A stretch of 8,173 bases of DNA, from NCBI GenBank assembly GCA_900547345.1, contig URGG01000088.1:1-8173 (forward strand). The letters run 5' to 3'. This DNA is from an uncultured Collinsella sp. (GTDB taxonomy: Bacteria; Actinomycetota; Coriobacteriia; Coriobacteriales; Coriobacteriaceae). A model generated the notes under the pieces. It worked only from the letters and a program-made list of their open reading frames with translations. It did no database searches and was not told the DNA's origin. Below, piece by piece: positions 1 through 5,162 of the stretch (position 1 is its first letter; every line of letters begins with the position of its first letter). The position numbers and the translations under genes are program-made.

Positions 1-25
1 GTCCTGCTCCTTCGGAGCCGCGGAC
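1..25. other. Hairpin-forming sequence at left edge
   Basis: The first 25 bases fold into a nested stem: GTCC (1-4) pairs with GGAC (22-25), and inside it GCTCC (6-10) pairs with GGAGC (14-18) around a three-base loop. It lies beyond the 3' end of asd and is cut by the window edge, so its owner cannot be decided. It could be part of a convergent terminator or of a structured RNA to the left. No tRNA cloverleaf can be completed here. Confidence 0.3.
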
Positions 26-56
26 AAGGCGCCACACTGGTCTGCGGAGTGTTCTG

Positions 57-80
57 AAAACCAAGCCCGGCCCCCGCCGG
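57..80 (-). terminator. Weak candidate intrinsic terminator after asd
   Basis: Read on the minus strand, 11 bases after the asd stop codon, CCGGC and GCCGG form a 5-bp all-GC stem around GGGG (plus-strand positions 67-80). GCTTGG follows, then TTTT (60-57). The position is right for the end of the lysC-asd transcript. The stem is short and the T-run does not touch it, so this is only a weak terminator candidate. Confidence 0.35.
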
Positions 81-90
81 ACAGGTCACA

Positions 91-1116
91 CTACTCGCAG
101 AGCAGCTTAGCGATCTGGACGGCGTTGGTTGCCGCGCCCTTACGGATTTGGTCGCCGCAGCACCAGAAGGTGATACCGCGCGCGGCCTCGGGGTTCGAGA
201 TGTCGCGACGCACGCGGCCGACCCAAATCAGGTCCTGGTCGGACGTATCCATCGGCATGGGGAAACGGTCGTGTGCATCCTCGGCAGCCATATCGTCAAC
301 CAGCTTGACGCCGGGAGCGGCAGCCAGCGCAGCACGAGCCTCCTCGACCGTAATATCGCGCTCAAACTCGAGCGTAATGCTCTCGGAGTGCGAACGCAGC
401 ACGGGCACGCGCACGCAGGTGCAGTTCACGCGCAACTCGGGCAGGTGCATGATCTTACGGCCCTCGTTCTGCAGCTTCATCTCCTCGGAGGTAAAGCCTT
501 CCTCCTTGACGCCGCCGATCTGCGGAATCAGGTTGCTCGCCAGCTGGGCGGCAAACGCGCGCGGCTCGGGAATCTCCTCGCCGCGGCCCAGGGCGGCCAG
601 CTGAGCCTCGAGCTCGGCCATACCGGGAGCGCCGGCACCCGAAGCCGCCTGATACGTCGAGACGATCATGCGCTTCACACCGGCGAGCTGATGCAGCGGC
701 CACGTGGGAACCAGGCCGATGATGGTCGCGCAGTTGGGGTTGGCGATAAGGCCGTGATGCCACTTGATATCGTCGGCATTGATCTCGGGCACGACCAGCG
801 GCACCTCGGGATCCATACGGAAAGCATGGCTGTTGTCGACCACGACGGCGCCGCGCTTGACGGCCTCGGGCAGCAGCTCCTTGGCGATATCGTCGCCGGC
901 AGCGCCGAGTACGATGTCGCAGCCCTCAAAGGCCTCGGGGCAAGCCTCTTCGATTACGATCTGCTCGCCGCGGAACTCAACGGTCTTGCCCGCAGAGCGC
1001 GCGCTCGCCAGCAGCTTGAGCTTACCGACCGGAAACTTCTGCTCGTTGAGGCACTCGAGCATCTGGGTGCCCACGGCTCCCGTCGCGCCCAAAATAGCAA
1101 CCGTGTACTGTTTCAT
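91..1116 (-). CDS. asd: Aspartate-semialdehyde dehydrogenase
   Basis: A 341-residue cytosolic enzyme that reduces beta-aspartyl phosphate with NADPH to aspartate semialdehyde, the branch point to lysine/diaminopimelate, threonine and methionine. The N-terminal dinucleotide-binding loop GATGAVG is at residues 10-16. The catalytic cysteine is C129 in NPNCATI, and the likely acid-base histidine is H243 in the VPVLRSHSES segment. The conserved DNSHAFRM (94-101) and QIRKGAATNA (323-332) are present, and the length is usual for the family. The start was set at the ATG at 1116 because MKQYTVAILG begins right at the Rossmann strand and AAAGGGGG lies just upstream. The frame stays open to 1263, but that 49-residue extension matches nothing in the family and runs through an inverted repeat. 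It follows lysC on the same strand, giving two consecutive pathway steps. It may be co-transcribed with lysC or use its own promoter in the gap. Confidence 0.96.
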   Translation of the reverse strand: MKQYTVAILGATGAVGTQMLECLNEQKFPVGKLKLLASARSAGKTVEFRGEQIVIEEACPEAFEGCDIVLGAAGDDIAKELLPEAVKRGAVVVDNSHAFRMDPEVPLVVPEINADDIKWHHGLIANPNCATIIGLVPTWPLHQLAGVKRMIVSTYQAASGAGAPGMAELEAQLAALGRGEEIPEPRAFAAQLASNLIPQIGGVKEEGFTSEEMKLQNEGRKIMHLPELRVNCTCVRVPVLRSHSESITLEFERDITVEEARAALAAAPGVKLVDDMAAEDAHDRFPMPMDTSDQDLIWVGRVRRDISNPEAARGITFWCCGDQIRKGAATNAVQIAKLLCE

Positions 1117-1182
1117 GCTTCCCCCTTTAAAGGTTGTGGCTTTTGCCCGCACGCCGAGCAGGCCAATTATTGTTGCCAGTGT
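1117..1182 (-). promoter_or_regulatory. asd leader with possible weak promoter
   Basis: On the minus strand between the lysC-side hairpin and asd there is a more AT-rich patch. AATAAT (plus 1171-1166) matches the -10 consensus at 5 of 6 positions and lies about 50 bases before the asd start. The -35 position at 17-base spacing (CCGTTC) is a poor match. The asd Shine-Dalgarno sequence, AAAGGGGG, is at the end of this stretch, a few bases before ATG. Separate transcription of asd is therefore possible but weakly supported. Confidence 0.25.
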
Positions 1183-1217
1183 ATACAAGAACGGGGCGGG
1201 CACGAAACCCGCCCCGT
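1183..1217 (-). terminator. GC-rich hairpin between lysC and asd, possible terminator
   Basis: ACGGGGCGGG (1191-1200) and CCCGCCCCGT (1208-1217) are perfect 10-bp inverted arms around a 7-base loop. In the direction of lysC transcription the stem is followed by TCTTGTAT (1190-1183), which is T-rich but broken. It may act as a partial terminator that lowers asd relative to lysC, or as an RNA-stabilising 3' stem for lysC. On the plus strand no T-run follows, so it is not a terminator in that direction. Confidence 0.45.
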
Positions 1218-1249
1218 CGAAACGAAACCGAAACGCAACGCCCCGCCGT

Positions 1250-1276
1250 AGATTTTGAGACATGACTCAAAAATCT
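1250..1276 (-). other. AT-rich stem-loop just after lysC
   Basis: TTTTGAG (1253-1259) and CTCAAAA (1266-1272) form seven perfect pairs around ACATGA, extendable by AGAT/ATCT with one bulged A. It begins 14 bases after the lysC stop in the minus direction. Between this stem and the GC hairpin at 1191-1217 the plus strand carries CGAAAC at 1218, 1223 and 1229, and a fourth copy lies in that hairpin's loop at 1203. Function unknown; a transcript 3' structure is plausible. Confidence 0.35.
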
Positions 1277-1289
1277 AGCGAGATAGCAG

Positions 1290-2678
1290 CTACTTGTGGA
1301 GCGCAGCCAGAGCGGGATCGACCGGCGCGGAAGCCTCCAGGTCGGAGACCTTCACAATGCCGTTCTCATCGGAGAAGGCACGGTAAATGGTCCGAATCGC
1401 CAGGTCAAAGTCCTTCTCCTCGACACCGATAATGATGTTGATCTCGTCGCAGCTCTGCGAAATCATACGCACGCTCACGCCGGCCTGGCCAAGCATACCA
1501 AACAGATGGCCCGAGATACCTGCGCGGCCGCGCAGGTTACGGCCGACGGTAGCGATGAGCGCCAGGCCCTCGACAACCTCGATCTCGAGCGGCTCGACCT
1601 CCTGCTGAATGTCGCCCACGAGCGAGTACAGCGAGTCGTGCACATCCTGCTCCTGCACCACGGCGCCAAAGCGGTCGACACCGGTGGGCATGTGCTCGAC
1701 GGAAACGTCATAGCGCTCGAAGACCGAAAGTGCGCGGCGCATAAAGCCGACGCGAGGCTTGGTGCGGTCACGGGCGACGTTGATGGCGACAAAACCGCGC
1801 TTGCCGGTCACGCCGGTAATGATGGGCTCTGCCTCACCCTCGTCAGCCGTCTCGCTAATGATGGTGCCGGGGTCCTGCGGCGCATTGGTGTTCTTGATGA
1901 CCAGCGGAATACCAGCCTCGCGCACGGGGAACACGGCCTCCTCGTGCAGGACGCTTGCGCCCATGTACGAAAGCTCGCGCAGCTCCTCGTAGGTAACGCG
2001 GGCGATGGGCTGAGCCTCGGGAACAATACGCGGATCGGCAGAATAGAAGCCCGAGACGTCGGTCCAGTTCTCGTACAGGTCGGCGCCCAGGCACTTGGCC
2101 AGGATCGAGCCCGAGATATCGCCGCCGCCACGGTCGAGCAGCTTGATCTGGCCCTCACGCGTCGCGCCGTAGAAGCCAGGCATAACAAAGCCGCCCTGCT
2201 GGCCGTACTCCTGCACCAGCTCGGAGGTGCGGTTCATGCTGAGCGTACCGTCGTGATGGAACGCCACAACCGTCGCGGCGTCCAGGAACGGCAGGCCCAG
2301 GTACTCGGCCATCAAGCGAGCGGTGAAGTACTCGCCGCGGCTCACGAGCTCCTCGGTAGAGTAGCCGCCCGAGCGGGCGCGCTCGGCAAAGGCCGCGAAC
2401 TCCTCACGGATGGGATAGGTGAGCTCCAGCTCGTCAGCGATATCAAAATAGCGCTGGCCAATGTCCTCGAGCAGCTCCTCACACGACACGTGGTACTTAA
2501 CGTGCGCATTGACCAGATAGAGCAGGTCGGTCACCTTGGTGTCGCCCTTAAAACGGCGACCGCAGGCGGAAACCACCACAAAACGGCGAGCCGGATCGGC
2601 ATCGACGATGGCCTTGATCTTCTTGAAGTGTTCGGCGTCGGCGACCGACGAGCCACCAAACTTGGCAATCTTAATCAT
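1290..2678 (-). CDS. lysC: Aspartokinase (aspartate kinase)
   Basis: A 462-residue monofunctional enzyme that phosphorylates aspartate to beta-aspartyl phosphate, the committed step of the aspartate family. The amino-acid-kinase domain fills about residues 1-290: KFGGSSV (6-12), VVSACGRRFKGDTKVTDLL (35-53), SRGE (113-116), RGGGD (183-187), WTDVSG (205-210), DPR (215-217) and IKNTNAPQDPGT (261-272). Two ACT-like regulatory segments follow, roughly 295-360 and 370-435; in this family they bind lysine and/or threonine for feedback control. The substrate motif usually reads RGGSD; here the Ser is Gly. The start ATG places KFGG at residue 6, as expected, but ribosome binding looks weak: AAAGG lies 13 bases from ATG. 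It is divergent from thrC and upstream of asd. No lysine riboswitch can fit in the 104-base upstream gap, so control is likely allosteric or by a repressor. The effector (lysine, threonine or both) cannot be told. Confidence 0.95.
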   Translation of the reverse strand: MIKIAKFGGSSVADAEHFKKIKAIVDADPARRFVVVSACGRRFKGDTKVTDLLYLVNAHVKYHVSCEELLEDIGQRYFDIADELELTYPIREEFAAFAERARSGGYSTEELVSRGEYFTARLMAEYLGLPFLDAATVVAFHHDGTLSMNRTSELVQEYGQQGGFVMPGFYGATREGQIKLLDRGGGDISGSILAKCLGADLYENWTDVSGFYSADPRIVPEAQPIARVTYEELRELSYMGASVLHEEAVFPVREAGIPLVIKNTNAPQDPGTIISETADEGEAEPIITGVTGKRGFVAINVARDRTKPRVGFMRRALSVFERYDVSVEHMPTGVDRFGAVVQEQDVHDSLYSLVGDIQQEVEPLEIEVVEGLALIATVGRNLRGRAGISGHLFGMLGQAGVSVRMISQSCDEINIIIGVEEKDFDLAIRTIYRAFSDENGIVKVSDLEASAPVDPALAALHK

Positions 2679-2782
2679 GGGCTGGAGGTTACCTTTCTAA
2701 AAAGCCTCTGCGAACCTATTTTGCACGCTCTGATACCATGGTTTCACCGATTGGGACCAAGGCATCCGAGGAGCAGTGTTAT
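2679..2782. promoter_or_regulatory. Divergent lysC / thrC control region
   Basis: This 104-base gap must hold the start signals for both genes. It contains GATACCATGGTTTC (2732-2745), a 14-base palindrome with one mismatched pair, and TTGGGACCAA (2751-2760), with 4-bp arms. A TG-extended -10-like TACCAT (2734-2739) could serve thrC, but no good -35 sits at the right distance, and no convincing promoter for lysC was seen. The thrC Shine-Dalgarno GAGGAG (2768-2773) is 9 bases before its ATG. The palindromes are candidate operator sites for shared control; that is inference. Confidence 0.4.
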
Positions 2783-4300
2783 ATGGGAACTTATCATAGT
2801 ACACGAGGACGCACTTTATCGTGCTCAAGTAAGGTGGCAATCCGCACCGGCATCGCTCCCGACGGGGGTTTGTTTGTCTCGGACGAGCTCGGCACCCAGC
2901 AGGTCGATATCAGCTCGCTTGCAGATAAATCGTACTTTGAAATCGCTCAAGATGTGTTGGGAATGTTACTGAATGATTACACGGCCGAAGAAATTTCGGC
3001 GTGTGTCGACGAGGCATATCGCGGCACGTTCGCGAGTAAAGAGGTTACGCCGCTCGTTAAACTCGACGCTGCGCCGGGCGCTGACGCCCCTCAGACCTAT
3101 GTGATGGAGCTCTTTGGCGGCCCCACGAGTGCCTTTAAGGACGTCGCCCTGCAGATGCTCCCCCGCCTGATGGCCCGCACTTCCGCCAAGGACGGCGGCA
3201 CCGAGCGCATCACGATCGTCACCGCCACGTCGGGCGACACCGGCAAGGCCGCACTCGCCGGTTTTGCCGACGCTCCGGGCACGGGTATTACCGTCTTTTA
3301 TCCCGAAGGCAAAGTCAGCCGCGTGCAGAATCTGCAGATGTCCACGCAGGAGGGCGACAACGTCGCCGTCTGCGGCATCCGCGGCAACTTTGACGATGCC
3401 CAGAGTGCCGTCAAGCGCATCTTTGCCGATAAGGAGCTTGCCGAGCGTCTTGAGGCCGCCGGCACGGTGCTTTCGAGCGCCAACTCCATCAACGTCGGCC
3501 GTCTGGTGCCGCAGGTCGTCTACTACTTTGCCGCCTATGCGCAGCTGCTGCGCGCCGGCGCCATCGAGGCCGGCGACGCTGTGGAGTTCTGCGTACCGAC
3601 CGGCAACTTTGGCGATATCCTGGCCGGCTACTATGCCAAGCGCATGGGCCTGCCCGTCGCCAAACTCGTCGTGGCCAGCGACAAGAACAACGTGCTCGCC
3701 GACTTCCTGACCACCGGCGTCTACGACCGCAACCGTCCGTTCTTCACGACCATCTCGCCGTCGATGGACATCCTCATCAGCTCTAACCTGGAGCGCATGC
3801 TGTACTTCCTGTCCGATGGCGACTGTGAGCTCGTTGCCGGCCTTATGGAGCAGCTGGCACAGACTGGTCGCTACGAGGTGCCCGCCGAGCTGCTGGCCAA
3901 GATCCAGAGCGTCTTTGGCTGCGGTTGGGCCAGCGAAGACGAGGTCCGCGCTGCCATCAAGAGCTGCTGGGATGCGAACGGCTACGTAATCGACCCGCAC
4001 ACCGCTTGCGGCTATCACGTCTTTGAAAAGGTCGCTCCCGCCGAGGGCGCCAAGGCCCGTGTGCTGCTTTCGACCGCCAGCCCCTACAAGTTCCCGCGCG
4101 CCTGCTGCGACGCCCTGGGCCTCGACGTTCCCGAAGACGACTTTGAGGCTATGCGCGTACTCGAGCAGGCCACCAATACGGTCGCCCCGACCCAACTCGC
4201 CGAACTCGAGTCCAAGCTCGTCCGCTTCGAAGACGTCTGCGACGTTGCCGACATGGCCAACTACGTAGAGCAGGCTGCAAAAAAGATGGCTACCAACTAA
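2783..4300 (+). CDS. thrC: Threonine synthase
   Basis: A 505-residue pyridoxal-phosphate enzyme of fold type II that converts O-phosphohomoserine and water to threonine and phosphate in the cytosol. The N-terminal STRG (6-9) is a family hallmark. GGPTSAFKDVALQ (112-124) carries the cofactor lysine K119. TATSGDTGKAAL (147-158) and PTGNFGD (272-278) are the substrate/phosphate and PLP-phosphate loops. NSINVGR (234-240), SPSMDILISSNLER (325-338) and DPHTACGYHV (404-413) are also typical. The length fits the longer, roughly 500-residue class rather than the shorter E. coli type. The start at 2783 was preferred because MGTYHSTRG fits the family and GAGGAG lies 9 bases upstream. An in-frame ATG at 2738 would add 15 unsupported residues and lacks a good ribosome site. 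The first 17 codons contain AGT (twice), ACA, CGA, GGA and TTA, which are scarce in the rest of the gene. It is transcribed divergently from lysC and ends at a strong terminator. Confidence 0.96.
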   Translation: MGTYHSTRGRTLSCSSKVAIRTGIAPDGGLFVSDELGTQQVDISSLADKSYFEIAQDVLGMLLNDYTAEEISACVDEAYRGTFASKEVTPLVKLDAAPGADAPQTYVMELFGGPTSAFKDVALQMLPRLMARTSAKDGGTERITIVTATSGDTGKAALAGFADAPGTGITVFYPEGKVSRVQNLQMSTQEGDNVAVCGIRGNFDDAQSAVKRIFADKELAERLEAAGTVLSSANSINVGRLVPQVVYYFAAYAQLLRAGAIEAGDAVEFCVPTGNFGDILAGYYAKRMGLPVAKLVVASDKNNVLADFLTTGVYDRNRPFFTTISPSMDILISSNLERMLYFLSDGDCELVAGLMEQLAQTGRYEVPAELLAKIQSVFGCGWASEDEVRAAIKSCWDANGYVIDPHTACGYHVFEKVAPAEGAKARVLLSTASPYKFPRACCDALGLDVPEDDFEAMRVLEQATNTVAPTQLAELESKLVRFEDVCDVADMANYVEQAAKKMATN

Positions 4301-4303
4301 ACC

Positions 4304-4342
4304 CCTTATAAGGCGCCGGCGAAAGCCGGCGCACCTTCTTTT
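4304..4342 (+). terminator. Intrinsic terminator of thrC
   Basis: Just after the thrC stop, GCGCCGGC (4313-4320) and GCCGGCGC (4325-4332) form a perfect 8-bp stem capped by a GAAA tetraloop, followed by the T-rich tail CTTCTTTT (to 4342). This is a classic Rho-independent terminator. It overlaps a separate 10-bp palindrome, CCTTATAAGG (4304-4313). It isolates thrC from the ribosomal protein genes downstream. Confidence 0.85.
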
Positions 4343-4414
4343 ATCAGATACCTACCGGGATGATGACGAACGTGCATAGCGTGCCTGGCTGTTTAGTTCG
4401 TCGCGAGTTCCGCA

Positions 4415-4451
4415 CGCAAAGGAAAGCACTTAATGTGCTTTCCGTCTTGCG
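4415..4451. other. Extended perfect hairpin, unknown role
   Basis: GGAAAGCAC (4421-4429) pairs perfectly with GTGCTTTCC (4435-4443) around TTAAT. Outside it CGCAA (4415-4419) pairs with TTGCG (4447-4451), across a one-by-three internal loop. This gives 14 pairs in 37 bases. On the plus strand no T-run follows, so it is not a terminator there. It could be a folded RNA element or a palindromic protein-binding site. Confidence 0.5.
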
Positions 4452-4481
4452 CAGGACTGTAGAGCAGCAAACTTAAACAGC

Positions 4482-4538
4482 GGGCGGCCCGGTCCGGGAA
4501 TCCGCCCACGCGCACAGCAGAAGGGATTCCTTTTGTGT
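4482..4538 (+). promoter_or_regulatory. Candidate attenuator: competing stems with T-run
   Basis: Stem A pairs GGGCGG (4482-4487) with CCGCCC (4502-4507), with CCC/GGG pairs inside. Stem B pairs GGAATCC (4497-4503) with GGATTCC (4524-4530) and is followed at once by TTTTGTGT (4531-4538). The stems share bases 4497-4503, so only one can form at a time, the arrangement of an antiterminator and a terminator. Stem B has a 20-base loop and only four GC pairs, so termination would be moderate. No promoter or ligand-binding fold upstream was recognised with confidence. It could equally be the end of a small RNA. Confidence 0.35.
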
Positions 4539-4564
4539 AGGCTTTGCGGAAATGTGGGTATTTT

Positions 4565-4618
4565 AGGATACGCCCGGCGGCGTGGTCTGTTGACGGCACA
4601 GCTAACGCCACGTATCCT
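4565..4618. repeat. 8-bp inverted repeat framing the str promoter
   Basis: AGGATACG (4565-4572) and CGTATCCT (4611-4618) are perfect inverted copies 38 bases apart. Further in, GGCGT (4579-4583) pairs with ACGCC (4605-4609), and CTGT (4587-4590) with ACAG (4598-4601), so the whole block can fold as a three-part stem of 17 pairs. The right arm contains the predicted -10 hexamer and the inner part contains the -35. It may be a two-site operator for a repressor or activator, or an RNA fold if transcription begins upstream. Confidence 0.55.
4590..4618 (+). promoter_or_regulatory. Predicted sigma70-type promoter for rpsL-rpsG-fusA
   Basis: TTGACG (4590-4595) matches the -35 consensus at 5 of 6 positions. 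TATCCT (4613-4618) matches the -10 at 4 of 6, and the spacer is exactly 17 bases. The expected start is near 4625, leaving a leader of about 87 bases before the TTG start of rpsL. It is the best promoter match in the intergenic region. The -10 lies inside the right arm of an inverted repeat. Confidence 0.6.
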
Positions 4619-4634
4619 ATCGAACTGCGTGTTT

Positions 4635-4657
4635 CGTAGGGGGATGCTGACCCCTCG
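4635..4657 (+). other. Leader hairpin in predicted str 5' UTR
   Basis: AGGGG (4638-4642) pairs with CCCCT (4651-4655) around an 8-base loop, and CG (4635-4636) can pair with CG (4656-4657) past one bulged T. It begins about 10 bases after the predicted transcription start and ends 54 bases before the rpsL start. It has no T-run. It could stabilise the mRNA or be a protein-binding leader element. Confidence 0.4.
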
Positions 4658-4711
4658 ATTCAAGCCGTTGCACTTTACAGAAAGCTGGAATCATTCGAGA
4701 AGGAGTACGCT

Positions 4712-5089
4712 TTGCCTACTATTAACCAGCTGGTTCGCCAGGGCCGTCGTTCCGTGCCCAAGAAGTCCAAGAACGCTGCTCTGCAGCACAACTCCCAGAA
4801 GCGCGGCGTGTGCACCCGCGTCTTCACCACGAGCCCCAAGAAGCCGAACTCGGCTCTTCGTAAGGTTGCCCGTGTTCGCCTCGTCAACGGCATCGAAGTT
4901 ACTGCTTACATCCCGGGTGAGGGCCACAACCTGCAGGAGCACTCCATCGTGCTCGTCCGCGGCGGTCGTGTCCGTGACCTCCCTGGTGTCCGTTATCACG
5001 TCATCCGTGGCGCCTACGACGCTGCTCCGGTCCAGAACCGTATGCAGGCCCGTTCCAAGTACGGTGCTAAGCGCCCCAAGGCTAAATAA
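4712..5089 (+). CDS. rpsL: 30S ribosomal protein S12
   Basis: A 125-residue protein of the 30S decoding centre that helps monitor codon-anticodon pairing. The N-terminal PTINQLVRQGRR, the core KRGVCTRVFTTSPKKPNSA (30-48), GEGHNLQEHS (69-78), RGGRVRDLPGVRYH (83-96) and the C-terminal QARSKYGAKRPK (112-123) align without gaps to E. coli S12 as I recall it. Lys43, a main streptomycin-resistance site, is kept. Position 88, normally Lys, is Arg (codon CGT). Asp89, methylthiolated by RimO in many bacteria, is present. The start is TTG at 4712: the family sequence begins exactly there, and AGAAGGAG (4698-4705) is 6 bases upstream. It is the first gene of the str cluster, 73 bases before rpsG, and uses almost only AAG for lysine, as expected for high expression. 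Confidence 0.98.
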   Translation: MPTINQLVRQGRRSVPKKSKNAALQHNSQKRGVCTRVFTTSPKKPNSALRKVARVRLVNGIEVTAYIPGEGHNLQEHSIVLVRGGRVRDLPGVRYHVIRGAYDAAPVQNRMQARSKYGAKRPKAK

Positions 5090-5114
5090 GCCAGATAACG
5101 TTTTGATACTTTCG

Positions 5115-5140
5115 CCGTGTGCCGCCTAAGCGCCGCACGG
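5115..5140 (+). promoter_or_regulatory. Hairpin in rpsL-rpsG gap, candidate S7 regulatory site
   Basis: CCGTGTGCCGC (5115-5125) and GCGCCGCACGG (5130-5140) form ten pairs (one a G-U) with a single C-C mismatch, closed by the loop CTAA. It fills the centre of the 73-base gap, 22 bases before the rpsG start; no T-run follows, so it is not a terminator. In E. coli, S7 represses translation by binding the rpsL-rpsG intergenic RNA; the same role here is inferred from position only. Confidence 0.45.
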
Positions 5141-5162
5141 TAGACACTTAAGGAGATTTCAC

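Larger units (their letters stand above)
4343..4711 (+). other. Gene-free structured region upstream of rpsL
   Basis: About 370 bases without a credible gene. Short open frames here lack Shine-Dalgarno sites, run into rpsL in another frame or look compositional. The stretch instead holds, in order: an extended hairpin (4415-4451), two competing stems ending in a T-run (4482-4538), an 8-bp inverted repeat (4565-4618) containing a promoter (4590-4618), and a small hairpin (4635-4657). The rpsL Shine-Dalgarno AGAAGGAG (4698-4705) closes it. If transcription starts only at the predicted promoter, the leader is about 87 bases and the upstream half is not part of the str transcript. A small RNA in 4400-4540 is possible but unproven. 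Confidence 0.5.

Noticed and set aside
1117..1263. 49-residue N-terminal extension of asd
   Set aside because: The family begins at MKQYTVAILG. The extension crosses a perfect inverted repeat, and a strong ribosome site precedes the ATG at 1116.
2738..2782. Upstream ATG start for thrC
   Set aside because: It adds 15 residues not typical of the family and lies within a candidate operator palindrome. GAGGAG is placed properly for the ATG at 2783.
2679..2782. Lysine riboswitch or T-box upstream of lysC
   Set aside because: The gap is only 104 bases and shared with thrC. No multi-stem aptamer, T-box sequence or terminator hairpin is present.
1296..2972. 558-residue plus-strand open frame across lysC
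   Set aside because: It is antisense to a clear aspartokinase, runs into thrC in another frame, lacks recognisable motifs, and is explained by the high GC at third positions.
2966..4195. 409-residue minus-strand open frame opposite thrC
   Set aside because: It is a shadow of threonine synthase, whose PLP motifs are complete on the plus strand.
4448..4476. Second promoter (TTGCGC, 17 bases, ACTTAA) ahead of the competing stems
   Set aside because: The -10 match is poor. It would conveniently transcribe the attenuator-like stems, but the sequence alone does not support it.
4393..4663. Short minus-strand open frames of 72 and 77 residues in the thrC-rpsL gap
   Set aside because: They overlap each other in different frames, lack Shine-Dalgarno sites and cross several hairpins; the region looks regulatory rather than coding.
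4533..5129. 198-residue plus-strand open frame starting in the rpsL leader
   Set aside because: It overlaps all of rpsL in another frame, has no good ribosome site, and its serine/arginine-rich translation is typical of a frame shadow.
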